Shown here one piece after another: positions 1 through 9,732 of a DNA stretch of 64,000 nucleotides (position 1 is the first letter of the stretch; each line of letters opens with the position of its first letter). The notes under the pieces are model-generated. The model had not been told where the DNA came from. It did no database searches and saw only the letters and a program-made list of their open reading frames with translations. Origin of the DNA: Alphaproteobacteria bacterium (GTDB lineage: Bacteria; Pseudomonadota; Alphaproteobacteria; Micropepsales; Micropepsaceae); the NCBI GenBank assembly GCA_947474645.1, contig CANJJD010000003.1, forward strand, positions 1 to 64,000. The letters run 5' to 3'. Made by a program: the position numbers and the translations under genes.

Positions 1-164
1 ACCGTCGTGGGGGTCGGAGCGTCAAAGCCCGCCGCCTGAAGGCGCGTCGACGAAACGACGACTTGTTCAACGCCTTCCTGCGCAAGCGCGCCGCCGGCGC
101 TAAGCGCCAAAATGGCTGCGCCGCCTGCAAGACGAACGCGAGTCTTCGTCAAACCATAGTTCAT
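1..164 (-). CDS. TonB-dependent receptor, N-terminal fragment (runs off the left edge)
   Basis: Minus-strand ATG at 164 reads MNYGLTKTRVRLAGGAAILALSAGGALAQEGVEQVVVSSTRLQAAGFDAPTPTT: signal peptide followed by a VEQVVVSSTR plug-domain start; open to the window edge. Confidence 0.7.
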   Translation of the reverse strand, partial: MNYGLTKTRVRLAGGAAILALSAGGALAQEGVEQVVVSSTRLQAAGFDAPTPTT

Positions 165-391
165 AGGTATAGTCCCCCTGGACGGTTGTTCTACCGGCGA
201 TTACCGGATTTCTGGCGGTTGGATAGCAGAGGCGCGCGCTGCCAAGCGAGAGAATATTCGGCAGAACAGGGCTCTAGACGTTCGGAAAGGGCGGAACGTC
301 ACATTATTGCAACGCCGTGAAACCTCTCCTTAGTATTGTGCGCCGCACAAAATCCGGTGGCCAGCTTGGGGCTGGACGCGGCGAGCGCGAG

Positions 392-419
392 AAAAAGGCC
401 CGGTTTCCGTGGCCTTTTT
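392..419. terminator. Rho-independent terminator-like hairpin
   Basis: AAAAAGGCC-cggtttccgt-GGCCTTTTT, 9-bp perfect stem with flanking A/T tracts; could act in either direction. Confidence 0.6.
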
Positions 420-839
420 TATTACCTGAAAGGATGTCGAGTGCGCGCCGGTCCCGTTCCGCAATAATATAAGCCAGAACCGCACAAAGAGGCCCGAGTT
501 CGCACCGGCCGTGTTCACCGCCCAACAAAGTGAGCTCGTAAGCGCTGATTCTTTCTCTTAACGACCGTTAAGAAAGCCGGATGCCGCGCAATGCGGCCTG
601 CACCCACATCCGCTCATCCGCGATTCTTGCAAGCCTTCGCAGGCAGCAAAGTTTGCGCACGCTCAACAGATCGGCGTGCGCGGCTGAACGGTGCGATCGT
701 ACAGAACGGCGCTTTATTCGGGCGCGCATATCCATGACGCCATTTCCGGCATCGCGCGCAATGGCGCAACTTTGCTGGTCAATCCGGGGGCCTGCCGTTA
801 TCGTATAAACTTCAGAAAGATCCGCTCCAAGGACATCCC

Positions 840-1256
840 ATGCGCCCGCTTCTGCTTCTTTCCGCCGCCCTGTGCGTCACCGGACTGGCCATCGCGCCCA
901 TTGCCAATGCGCAAAGCGCCAAGCCCGCTCTCTATACCGATGCCCAGACCACCGCCGGCGCGCAGGTCTATGCGTCCTCCTGCGCCGCCTGTCACGGCAC
1001 GCAGCTTGAAGGCGTCGCCGCTCCCGCCCTGAAGGGCGCCGCGTTCGGCGAGATGGCCGCGGCGCAAAGCCTGACGGTCGCGACCTTGCTGGAGGTGATC
1101 GTCAATACCATGCCGCAATCCGAGCCGGGCTCGCTGAAGCCGGAGGAATATGCCGCGGTCACCGCCTATATCCTGCAGCAGAACGGCTATCCCGCCGGCA
1201 CCGCGGCGCTGGCCGCCGGCGCGGCGGGCACGAAAGACGCCAAGATCACGCCCTGA
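840..1256 (+). CDS. Class I cytochrome c, periplasmic
   Basis: Signal peptide and CAACH haem-binding motif; directly upstream of a PQQ dehydrogenase. Confidence 0.85.
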   Translation: MRPLLLLSAALCVTGLAIAPIANAQSAKPALYTDAQTTAGAQVYASSCAACHGTQLEGVAAPALKGAAFGEMAAAQSLTVATLLEVIVNTMPQSEPGSLKPEEYAAVTAYILQQNGYPAGTAALAAGAAGTKDAKITP

Positions 1257-1276
1257 ACCGGCACCCGGAGCTCATC

Positions 1277-3055
1277 ATGAAGAAATCCGCAATCGCTTTG
1301 CTGGCGGCGGCGTGCCTGGGCCTGTGCGGCAGCGCATTGGGCCAGGCGCCACAGCCGCAACCGACACCAGGCGTGGCAGGCAGCGCCGGTGAAGCGGCGC
1401 CGGCAGTGGGCGCGAGCACCGCGCCGCGCCCCGAAAGCTTCCTGAACCGGGCGGCAACCCAGAACGTCGATGTCAGCGATGCGATGATGCTGGACGCCGA
1501 CAAGTCCGACGGCTGGATCCTGCACGGACGCACCTACGACAACCAGCGCTTCTCCCCCTTCACCGACATCAACCTGTCGAATGTCAGCAAGCTCAAGCCC
1601 ACCGCGATCCTGCAGACCGGGGTGCAGAAGAATTTCGAGAACACCGCGATCGCCGTGGATGGCGTGCTGTATCTGAGCACCGCCGACAACAAGGTGATGG
1701 CCTATGATGCCGTCACCGGCAAACAGCTCTGGTCCTATATTCCCACCCTGGCCTATTCCAATCTGTGCTGCGGCCAGATCTCGCGCGGCGTCGCGGTGGC
1801 CTATGGCAAGGTGTTTTCCGCGCAGCTCGACGGCCGTGTCGTGGCGCTGGATGCGCGCACCGGCAAGCTGCTCTGGAAGACCGAAAATGCCGACATCCTA
1901 CCCCAGCCGGCGGTGTTTTATTCCTTCACCATGGCGCCCATCGCCTTAAACGGCATGATCCTGCTGGGCAATGCCGGCGCCGAATGGCCGACGCGGGGCT
2001 TCCTGCAGGCGCTGGATGCCAATACCGGCAAGCTGGTGTGGCGCTTCAACACCACGGCGGCGCCCGACCAGCCCGGCGGAAAAACCTGGAGCGGCGATAG
2101 CTGGAAATATGGCGGCGGCTCGGTGTGGAACACGCCCGCGATCGACGTGAAGAACAACCTGATCCTGTTCGCCACCGGCAATCCCAATCCCGACCTGGAT
2201 GGCTCAAGCCGCAAGGGCGACAACGCCTATACCGACTCCGTCGTCGCCATCGACAGCCGTACCGGCAAGCTGCGCTGGTGGTACCAGGAAGTGGCGCACG
2301 ACATCTGGGACCTGGATGCCTGCGCGCCGGTGGTGTTGTTCGACACGGTGGACGAACGCGGCAAGCCGGTGCAGGCCGCCGCCCATGCCGGCAAGACCGG
2401 TATCGTCTATATCGTCAACCGGCTGACCGGAAAGCTGATCCGCAAATCGGCGCCTTTCGTGGATATCAGCGATAACTTCATGACGCCGCTGGGACCCGAA
2501 CCCAAGACCATGTGGCCGGCCAATCACGGCGGCGCGATGTGGCAACCGCCGGCCTATTCGCCCCAGACAAAATATCTGTACCAGTTGGGCATCAACGAGG
2601 CGCACGACTATATCGTCAACAAGCCGCTGCCGGAGGTCTACAAGCCCGGCACACCGATCCGCGGCCAGTACAGCGGCGGCGACATGCCGCTCAACACCAA
2701 GGTCTTCATTCCCAACGGCACCTTCAGCGCCATCGACATGGCCACCGGCGCCATCGCCTGGCAATACAAGTCCAGCCGCCCGCTGTTCAGCGGCGTGGTC
2801 GCCACCGCCGGCGGCCTGGTCTTCACCGGCGAGATGGACGGCGACTTCATGGCGTTCGACGCCAAGACCGGCAAGAAGGTCTGGACCTTTCCGCTGGGCG
2901 CCGGCGTCTGCACCCCGCCCATCACCTACAAGGTCAAGGGCGTGCAATATATCGCGGTCGGCGCCGGCGGCTGCCACGGCGGCGAGATTTTCATGCAGAA
3001 TGAAGGCAAGGGAATCTTCGGCAACGTCTTCGCCATCTTCGCCCTGCCAAACTGA
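1277..3055 (+). CDS. PQQ-dependent alcohol dehydrogenase (quinoprotein)
   Basis: 592 aa, signal peptide, vicinal Cys (LCCGQ), repeated DAxTGKxxW propeller motifs. Confidence 0.9.
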   Translation: MKKSAIALLAAACLGLCGSALGQAPQPQPTPGVAGSAGEAAPAVGASTAPRPESFLNRAATQNVDVSDAMMLDADKSDGWILHGRTYDNQRFSPFTDINLSNVSKLKPTAILQTGVQKNFENTAIAVDGVLYLSTADNKVMAYDAVTGKQLWSYIPTLAYSNLCCGQISRGVAVAYGKVFSAQLDGRVVALDARTGKLLWKTENADILPQPAVFYSFTMAPIALNGMILLGNAGAEWPTRGFLQALDANTGKLVWRFNTTAAPDQPGGKTWSGDSWKYGGGSVWNTPAIDVKNNLILFATGNPNPDLDGSSRKGDNAYTDSVVAIDSRTGKLRWWYQEVAHDIWDLDACAPVVLFDTVDERGKPVQAAAHAGKTGIVYIVNRLTGKLIRKSAPFVDISDNFMTPLGPEPKTMWPANHGGAMWQPPAYSPQTKYLYQLGINEAHDYIVNKPLPEVYKPGTPIRGQYSGGDMPLNTKVFIPNGTFSAIDMATGAIAWQYKSSRPLFSGVVATAGGLVFTGEMDGDFMAFDAKTGKKVWTFPLGAGVCTPPITYKVKGVQYIAVGAGGCHGGEIFMQNEGKGIFGNVFAIFALPN

Positions 3056-3070
3056 TTTGAAGGACACCGC

Positions 3071-3775
3071 ATGGACAGCAAGACCAGGGAAATTCTTTCG
3101 GGCATTTCCACCGCAACCCTGACCACGGTGCTGTTGAAGAAAGGCCTGCGCAACGTCTGGCTGCGCGGCGCCTTCCCCAAGCAGCCCGGCCAGAAGCGGG
3201 TGGTAGGCACCGCCTTCACCTTGCGCTTCGTCCCGGCGCGCGAGGACCTGGCGACGCCGGCAAGCTGGGCCTCGCCCATTTCCACCCGCGCCGCCATCGA
3301 AGCGATGGAAGAAGGCGTGATCTGCGTGGCCGACGCCAATGGCGTGACCGATGCCGGCATTTTCGGCGACATTCTCTGCGCCCGCATGGCCAAGCGCAAA
3401 GTGGGCGCGCTGATCACCGACGGGGTGATGCGCGACATGGAAGGCGTGCTGGCGACCGGATTGCCGATCTGGTGCGCCGGCGCCGCGGCACCGGCGAGCG
3501 TTGCCGGCCTAACCTTCATCAACTGGCAGGAACCGATCGGCTGCGGCGGCGTCGCGGTATTTCCCGGCGACACGATCGTGGCGGATGGCGATGGCGCGGT
3601 GTTGATCCCGCAAGCCATGCTGGCGGAAATCACCGAAGCGGCCGCCGAGCAGGAAGCGATGGAATCCTGGATCATGGGCGAAGTGGAAAAAGGCGTACCG
3701 CTGCCCGGCCTTTATCCGCCCAATGACGAGAACAAGGCCAAATACGCCGCCTGGCGCAAAAGCCAGAAAAGCTAG
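3071..3775 (+). CDS. RraA family protein (HMG/CHA aldolase-like)
   Basis: RraA fold motifs GALITDGVMRDMEGV and GDTIVADGDGAVLIP. Confidence 0.85.
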   Translation: MDSKTREILSGISTATLTTVLLKKGLRNVWLRGAFPKQPGQKRVVGTAFTLRFVPAREDLATPASWASPISTRAAIEAMEEGVICVADANGVTDAGIFGDILCARMAKRKVGALITDGVMRDMEGVLATGLPIWCAGAAAPASVAGLTFINWQEPIGCGGVAVFPGDTIVADGDGAVLIPQAMLAEITEAAAEQEAMESWIMGEVEKGVPLPGLYPPNDENKAKYAAWRKSQKS

Positions 3776-4479
3776 TCGTTTATAAAGTCCCGCAGGCGCG
3801 CATAGCTGCGCTCGATATGCCGGCGCATGACGGCTTCCGCCTTGGTGCCGTCACGCGCGCGGATGGCGGCGATGATGTCGTCATGTTCATGCACCGCTTC
3901 TTCGGCGATCTCGCTGCGAAAACACGAGCGGAAGATGTGGACATGGATGTGCAGCCGCGCCAAAGAATCCGCGATCAGGTGATTGCCGGCGCCCCGCGCG
4001 ATCAGGCGGTGAAATTCGGTATCCATGTCGGCAAAGGCGTCGTGTGACGGCGCCGTCTCGCCGCTGGCAAGCTGGCGCATCTCATCATCCGCCATCGCCT
4101 CGGCCGCCTTGCGCGCGGCATGGGGCTCGATCAGCAGGCGGAATTCGAACAGCTCATCCAACTGGGCGCGGTCCATGCGCGGGCTGGTGGCGTAACCGGC
4201 GAAGTGGCGCTTGGAGACCAACCCGTTGGCTTCCAGCATGGACAGGGCCTCGCGGATCGGGGTCTGCGATACCCCCAACTCGCGGGCCAGGCTGTCCACC
4301 GACACCCGGGTATCGGGGGGAATCTTGAGGGACATGATGTCGGCCCGGATGCGGCGATAGACCTCTTCCGCCAGCCCGGAGGGGCGCAGGATCGGACGGT
4401 CCGCCGTTTCATTCAGTACTGACGTCAAAGGAACTTTCCCACAGGAAGACTGGCTTTTGTCATTGACCGGGCGGAGCAT
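3772..4479 (-). CDS. GntR family transcriptional regulator, FCD subfamily
   Basis: wHTH SRELGVSQTPIREALSMLEANGLV-type motif plus helical FCD-type C-terminal domain. Confidence 0.9.
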   Translation of the reverse strand: MLRPVNDKSQSSCGKVPLTSVLNETADRPILRPSGLAEEVYRRIRADIMSLKIPPDTRVSVDSLARELGVSQTPIREALSMLEANGLVSKRHFAGYATSPRMDRAQLDELFEFRLLIEPHAARKAAEAMADDEMRQLASGETAPSHDAFADMDTEFHRLIARGAGNHLIADSLARLHIHVHIFRSCFRSEIAEEAVHEHDDIIAAIRARDGTKAEAVMRRHIERSYARLRDFIND

Positions 4480-4497
4480 AGCCCATACGGTTGATAA

Positions 4498-4509
4498 ATC
4501 CTATAGGAT
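4498..4509. promoter_or_regulatory. 12-bp palindrome ATCCTATAGGAT, candidate GntR operator
   Basis: Perfect palindrome in the 39-bp gap between divergent gntR and ldh-like start codons. Confidence 0.55.
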
Positions 4510-4518
4510 ATTTGATCC

Positions 4519-5541
4519 GTGCTGGTCGCCGTCGAGGAAGTCCGCAAGCTGGCCGAGGCCATCCTGCTCGCCAATGGCGTGCCGGCGTCCCATGCCGCGA
4601 TTCAGGCGGGCCTCTTCATCGAAGCGGAAATGCGCGCCATTCCTTCGCACGGGCTGCTTCGCCTGCGCCGGGTGATCGAGCGCATCCATGCCGGCCTGTC
4701 GGTGCCCGGCGCCACCGGCGCGCAGAACTGGACGGCACGCAGCTTTCTTTCCGTGGACGGCCAGCGCGGCCTTGGTCCCGTCGTTGCCATGGCGGCGCTG
4801 GATGCGATCGTGCCGCGCGCGCGTGAAGACGGCATCGCCATCGCCGCCATCCGCAACACCAATCACCTGGGCGCGCTGGCCTACTATGCCGAACATGTCG
4901 CCAATCAGGGACTGACCTGCATCGCGCTCACCATCTCCGAAGCGCTGGTGCATCCCTGGGGCGGACGCAAGGCGATGATCGGCACCAATCCCATCGCCAT
5001 CGGCGTGCCCGCCGATCCCACCCCCATGGTGCTGGACATGGCGACCGGCCTTGTCTCCATGGGCAAGATCCATGACCACGCCAATCGCGGCGCGCCGATT
5101 CCGCTGGGCTGGGCGCTGGACGAAAATGGCGATCCCACCACCGACGCTTCCGCCGCCAAGAAAGGCGCCATCGCGCCGTTCGGCGGTCCCAAGGGTTACG
5201 CCCTGGGCATCGCCTTTGAAGTGCTGGTGGCCAGCCTGGCTGCGTCGGCCATCGGCACCGACGTGAAAGGCACCCTGGATTCCACCAATGTCTCCAACAA
5301 GGGCGACATCTTCATCGTCATCGCCCCGCCCCATGCGGACGGCGCCCGCGCCCTGGTCACCGAATATCTGGACGGCATCCGCGCCGCCGCCCCGTCCGAT
5401 CCGGCCCATCCGGTGCTGGCGCCGGGCGACCGCGCCCATGCGGTGCGCGCCCAATCGGAAAAGCGCGGCATGTTCATCGACGACGGGCTGTGGGCGGACC
5501 TGCAAAAGCTTTCGCAAGATTCCAGGAAGGACAAGTCATGA
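4519..5541 (+). CDS. Ldh family oxidoreductase (malate/L-lactate dehydrogenase-like)
   Basis: GTG start; motifs RNTNHLGALAYYAEH, GGRKAMIGTNPIAIGVP, KGYALGIAFEVL. Confidence 0.88.
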   Translation: MLVAVEEVRKLAEAILLANGVPASHAAIQAGLFIEAEMRAIPSHGLLRLRRVIERIHAGLSVPGATGAQNWTARSFLSVDGQRGLGPVVAMAALDAIVPRAREDGIAIAAIRNTNHLGALAYYAEHVANQGLTCIALTISEALVHPWGGRKAMIGTNPIAIGVPADPTPMVLDMATGLVSMGKIHDHANRGAPIPLGWALDENGDPTTDASAAKKGAIAPFGGPKGYALGIAFEVLVASLAASAIGTDVKGTLDSTNVSNKGDIFIVIAPPHADGARALVTEYLDGIRAAAPSDPAHPVLAPGDRAHAVRAQSEKRGMFIDDGLWADLQKLSQDSRKDKS

Positions 5542-6758
5542 GTTCATTGTTCGGCGCCCTGCGCCTGCCCGCCTCGGTGATCTTCGGCTCCGGCCAGCGC
5601 GCCGCGCTGGGCATGATGACGGCGCAGATCGGCAGCCGCGCCCTGGTCTGCACCGATGCGCGCATGGCGGGCGACGCGCAGTTCAAGGCCATTGTCGCGG
5701 ACCTGAAAGCCAATGGCGTGGAGGTGATGGTCTATGACCGCACCGAGGCCGACCTGCCCATTGATGGCATTTCAGCCTGCGTCACCGAATGTGCCGGCTT
5801 CAAGCCTGATGTGGTGCTGGGCATCGGCGGCGGCTCCTGCATGGACATGGCCAAGTGCGTGGCGGTGCTGCTCAAGCATGGCGGTTCGTTGCGCGACTAT
5901 TACGGCGAGAACAAAATCCCAGGCCCAGTGGCGCCGGTGATCGCCGTGCCCACCACCGCCGGCACCGGCTCGGAAGTCACCCCCGTGGCGGTGATCGCCG
6001 ATACCGAGCGCGGCACCAAGGTGGGCATTTCCAGCCCCTACCTGATCCCGCGCGTGGCGGTGTGCGATCCCGAACTCACCCTCACCTGCCCGCCGGGCTT
6101 GACCGCCATCAGCGGCGCCGACGCGCTGACCCATGCCATCGAAAGCTTCACCGCCGCCGCCCGAGAGGTGACGCCGGATCTCACCGTAAAGAACGTGTTC
6201 GTGGGCAAGAATGTGCTCAGCGACACCTTCGGCCTCTTGGCGCTCAAGAACATCTTCCAGGCGCTGCGCATCGCGGTGAAGGACGGCAAGAATATTCAGG
6301 CGCGCGAGCAGATGATGCTGGCCTCGCTGGCGGCCGGCTGCGCCTTTGGCGCGGCAGGCACCGCGGCGGCCCATGCCATCCAGTATCCGGTCGGCAATGA
6401 AACCCACACCCCCCATGGCATGGGCGTGGCGCTGTTGATGCCCTATGTGATGGAGTTCAACCGCCCCACCTGTGTCGGCTGCTTTGCCGAGATCGGCCGC
6501 GCTATCGGCCTGAGCGGCACGGATGAAGAGCTGTCGCGCAAAGTGATTGATGAGGTCGCCAGCTTGTTGAAGGACATCGGCATCCCGGTGACCTTGCGCG
6601 AGTTGGGCCTGCCGGAAGACAAGCAGGACTGGACGGCGGAAAGCGCCATCGGCGCCGCCCGCCTGGTCAACAACAACCCCCGCAAGCTGGATGTGGACGC
6701 CATGAAGGCGATCACCCGCGCCGCCTTCTCCGGCGACCGCGCCACGCTTGCTTCCTGA
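5538..6758 (+). CDS. Iron-containing alcohol dehydrogenase
   Basis: GGGSCMDMAK, TTAGTGSEVTPVAVI, HAIESF motifs; ATGA overlap with upstream gene, so the ORF-track start at 5490 is probably too early. Confidence 0.92.
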   Translation: MSSLFGALRLPASVIFGSGQRAALGMMTAQIGSRALVCTDARMAGDAQFKAIVADLKANGVEVMVYDRTEADLPIDGISACVTECAGFKPDVVLGIGGGSCMDMAKCVAVLLKHGGSLRDYYGENKIPGPVAPVIAVPTTAGTGSEVTPVAVIADTERGTKVGISSPYLIPRVAVCDPELTLTCPPGLTAISGADALTHAIESFTAAAREVTPDLTVKNVFVGKNVLSDTFGLLALKNIFQALRIAVKDGKNIQAREQMMLASLAAGCAFGAAGTAAAHAIQYPVGNETHTPHGMGVALLMPYVMEFNRPTCVGCFAEIGRAIGLSGTDEELSRKVIDEVASLLKDIGIPVTLRELGLPEDKQDWTAESAIGAARLVNNNPRKLDVDAMKAITRAAFSGDRATLAS

Positions 6759-6776
6759 CATTCAAACGAGAGAGCG

Positions 6777-8258
6777 ATGACCAATACCGTCACCATCCCA
6801 ACACCCAAGACCGGCCCCGCGCCCTTCCCCATCCCTACCGACCTGTGGATCGGCGGCAAGTGGGTGGAAAGCGCCACCAAGAAGCGCGTGGACGTGTTTG
6901 ATCCTTCCACCGGCAAGAAGATCACCGATGTGGCCGACTGCGACGCGTCCGATGCGCTCGCCGCGGTGGACGCCGCCGATGCGGCCGCCGCCGCCTGGGC
7001 CGCGACCACGCCGCGCCAGCGCGCCGAGATCCTGCGCAAATGCTATGAACAGATCGTCGCCAATATCGAATGGCTGGCCTACCTGATCAGCCTGGAGAAC
7101 GGCAAGGCGCTGCCCGATGCGCGCGCCGAAGTGCTGTATTCCGCTGAATTCTACCGCTGGTATGCCGAGGAATGCTGCCATGTGCTGGGCGAATTGGCGA
7201 TGGCGCCGGCCAGCGGCGCGCGCATCATGGTGCAATACCAGCCCATCGGCATCGCGCTGTTGATCACGCCGTGGAATTATCCCGCGGCGATGGCCACCCG
7301 CAAGATCGCGCCGGCCCTGGCGGCCGGCTGCACCGTGGTGCTGAAGCCCGCCACCGAAACCCCGCTCACCGCCCTGGCGGTCGCCCAGATCATGCATGAC
7401 TGCGGCGTGCCGGCCGGCGTGGTCAATGTCGTCACCACGTCGAAAGCCAGCCCGCTGTCCAAAGCGGTGCTACACGACCCGCGGGTGCGCAAGATTTCCT
7501 TCACCGGCTCCACTCCGGTGGGCCGCGCCCTGCTGCACGAAGCCGCCGACCAGGTGATTTCCTGCGCCATGGAGCTGGGCGGCAACGCCCCCTTCATCGT
7601 CTGCAAGGACGCCAATTTAAACGACGCGCTGGACGGCGCCATGCTGGCCAAGATGCGCAACAGCGGCGAAGCCTGCACCGCCGCCAACCGCTTCTATGTC
7701 CACAAGGACATCTACAAGCCCTTCACCGATGGCATGGTGGCGCGCATGTCGGCGATCAAGCTGGGCGAAGCCACCGATCCGGAATCCACCCTGGGGCCGA
7801 TGGTGAACGAGAAGGCCGTCGCCAAGATCGCCGAGCTGGTGGACGATGCCGTGGCCAAGGGCGCCAAGCTGCTGCTGGGCGGCCAGCGCCTCAACCGGCC
7901 GGGCTATTACTATCCGCCCACCGTGCTGGCCGATGTGCCGGACAATGCCGACATGATGAAGGAAGAAATCTTCGGGCCGGTGGTGTCGCTGCAATCCTTC
8001 GACGATGAGGAAGAGGCCATCCGCAAAGCCAATGACACCGAATATGGCCTGGCGGCCTATGTCTATACCCAGGATCTCAAGCGGGGCCTCAAGATCTGCG
8101 AGAAGCTGGAGGCCGGCATGCTGGGCCTCAATCGCGGCCTGATGTCGGACCCGGCGGCGCCCTTCGGCGGCGTCAAGCAGTCGGGCCTGGGCCGCGAAGG
8201 CTCACACCACGGCCTGATCGAATTCTGCGAGATCAAGTATATCGCGACGAACTGGTAG
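6777..8258 (+). CDS. NAD(P)-dependent aldehyde dehydrogenase (succinate-semialdehyde dehydrogenase-like)
   Basis: SFTGSTPVGR, ELGGNAPFIV and NSGEACTAANR active-site motifs. Confidence 0.92.
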   Translation: MTNTVTIPTPKTGPAPFPIPTDLWIGGKWVESATKKRVDVFDPSTGKKITDVADCDASDALAAVDAADAAAAAWAATTPRQRAEILRKCYEQIVANIEWLAYLISLENGKALPDARAEVLYSAEFYRWYAEECCHVLGELAMAPASGARIMVQYQPIGIALLITPWNYPAAMATRKIAPALAAGCTVVLKPATETPLTALAVAQIMHDCGVPAGVVNVVTTSKASPLSKAVLHDPRVRKISFTGSTPVGRALLHEAADQVISCAMELGGNAPFIVCKDANLNDALDGAMLAKMRNSGEACTAANRFYVHKDIYKPFTDGMVARMSAIKLGEATDPESTLGPMVNEKAVAKIAELVDDAVAKGAKLLLGGQRLNRPGYYYPPTVLADVPDNADMMKEEIFGPVVSLQSFDDEEEAIRKANDTEYGLAAYVYTQDLKRGLKICEKLEAGMLGLNRGLMSDPAAPFGGVKQSGLGREGSHHGLIEFCEIKYIATNW

Positions 8259-9683
8259 CTACGAAGAGCAGCTTACTTCAAGATTGCACAGCTCCGGTGG
8301 CGGCGGCGCGGCGAAAGCCTCGTCGCCGTCATGGCTTTGGAACGGTGACTGAACCAGCTTGAAGATGCGATCCAGGGTGGCGATGTCGCCCTGGTCTTCC
8401 ACGGCGCGAATGGCGGTTTCCGCCACCCAGTTGCGTAACACATATTTGGGATTGACCTTGTCCAGATCCAGCACGTGCTCGCGCTCGGTGCGCACGCGAT
8501 AGCGTGACAGCCAGGCTTCCGCCTCCGCGCCCGCCGCGCCGAACAGCGACAGCCAGTCTGCGTCCTCGCCGCTGAGATTGCGGAAGCTCAATGTGTAATC
8601 GGCGCGCGCCTTGACCATCAGGTTCAACAGGTCGCCGATCAACTGGTCGTCGCCCGGCGCCTTGCGCGCCAACCCCAGCTTGGCGCGCATCAAGGTGCGA
8701 TAGCGGGCGCGATACAGGCCCTCATAAGTATCCAGCGCGCTGATCAGCGCGTCCTTCTCGATCAGCCCAGACAAGGCGAAGGCGAGCGCCCGCAGATTCC
8801 AGTGGGCGATGGCCGGCTGCATGTCGAAGGCATAGCGGCCTTGGCTGTCGGTGTGATTGCAGACAAAGCCCGGATCATAGGCTTCCATGAATCCGAACGG
8901 ACCAAAGTCCAATGTAAGACCCAGGATGGACATATTGTCGGTGTTCATCACCCCATGGGCGAAGCCCACCGACTGCCAGCCGGCCATCAGCTCGGCGGTG
9001 CGCTTGACCACTTCGCTGAACCATGCGGCGTGATCGCCCACCAGGTCCGGGAAATATTCCGCGATGACATGATCGGCCAGTTGGCGCACCTGCTCGTGCT
9101 GGCCCTTGTGGAAGAAATGCTCGAAATGGCCAAAGCGGATATGGCTGCGCGCCAGCCGGGTCAGCACCGCGCCCGGTTCCGCCGCCTCGCGCAGGACCTG
9201 TTCGTTGGTGGCGATGATCGCCAGCGCCCTTGTGGTGGGAATACCCAGCGCGGCCAGCGCCTCGCTGCACAGATATTCGCGGATGGTGGAGCGCATCACG
9301 GCGCGGCCGTCGGCGAAGCGCGAATAGGGCGTCTGGCCCGCGCCCTTGAGCTGGATGTCCCACAGTTCACCCGCGGCGTTGCGCGCCTGCCCGATCAACA
9401 ACGCGCGCCCGTCGCCCAACTGTCCGGCCCAGACGCCAAACTGGTGGCCGGAATAGACCATCGCCAGCGGCGTAAAATCGCCCAGCGGCGCATGGCCGGA
9501 AAAAACCTGGGTGAAGGCGGGATCGGAGAAAGCGCCCGCATCCATGCCGATCAGCGCGGCGGCTTTTGGGTTGGCGTGCAGCAGTTTGGGCTGCACCCCG
9601 ACCTTTTCCGCCGGCATCAGGGTGTAGAACTCGCCCGGCAAGCGGGCGTAATGGCTTTCAAGCTTCAGACCGAACTGGTGCAT
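8259..9683 (-). CDS. selO: Protein adenylyltransferase SelO/YdiU family
   Basis: YSGHQFGVWAGQLGDGRA, GVMNTDNMSILGLTLDFGPFGFM and C-terminal VSCSS. Confidence 0.92.
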   Translation of the reverse strand: MHQFGLKLESHYARLPGEFYTLMPAEKVGVQPKLLHANPKAAALIGMDAGAFSDPAFTQVFSGHAPLGDFTPLAMVYSGHQFGVWAGQLGDGRALLIGQARNAAGELWDIQLKGAGQTPYSRFADGRAVMRSTIREYLCSEALAALGIPTTRALAIIATNEQVLREAAEPGAVLTRLARSHIRFGHFEHFFHKGQHEQVRQLADHVIAEYFPDLVGDHAAWFSEVVKRTAELMAGWQSVGFAHGVMNTDNMSILGLTLDFGPFGFMEAYDPGFVCNHTDSQGRYAFDMQPAIAHWNLRALAFALSGLIEKDALISALDTYEGLYRARYRTLMRAKLGLARKAPGDDQLIGDLLNLMVKARADYTLSFRNLSGEDADWLSLFGAAGAEAEAWLSRYRVRTEREHVLDLDKVNPKYVLRNWVAETAIRAVEDQGDIATLDRIFKLVQSPFQSHDGDEAFAAPPPPELCNLEVSCSS

Positions 9684-9732
9684 GACTCACTATAACGCCT
9701 GCCGCTCGCTTTGGCTCGCGGCGTACGGCGCT

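Noticed and set aside
2204-3067. 287-aa minus-strand ORF opposite the PQQ dehydrogenase
   Set aside because: High-GC shadow ORF; the opposite strand has clear quinoprotein motifs and this translation has none.
4501-5517. 338-aa minus-strand ORF opposite the Ldh-like gene
   Set aside because: Antisense shadow, His/Gly/Arg-rich composition typical of reversed coding sequence.
5772-6761. 329-aa minus-strand ORF opposite the Fe-ADH
   Set aside because: Antisense shadow; the Fe-ADH motifs on the plus strand are decisive.
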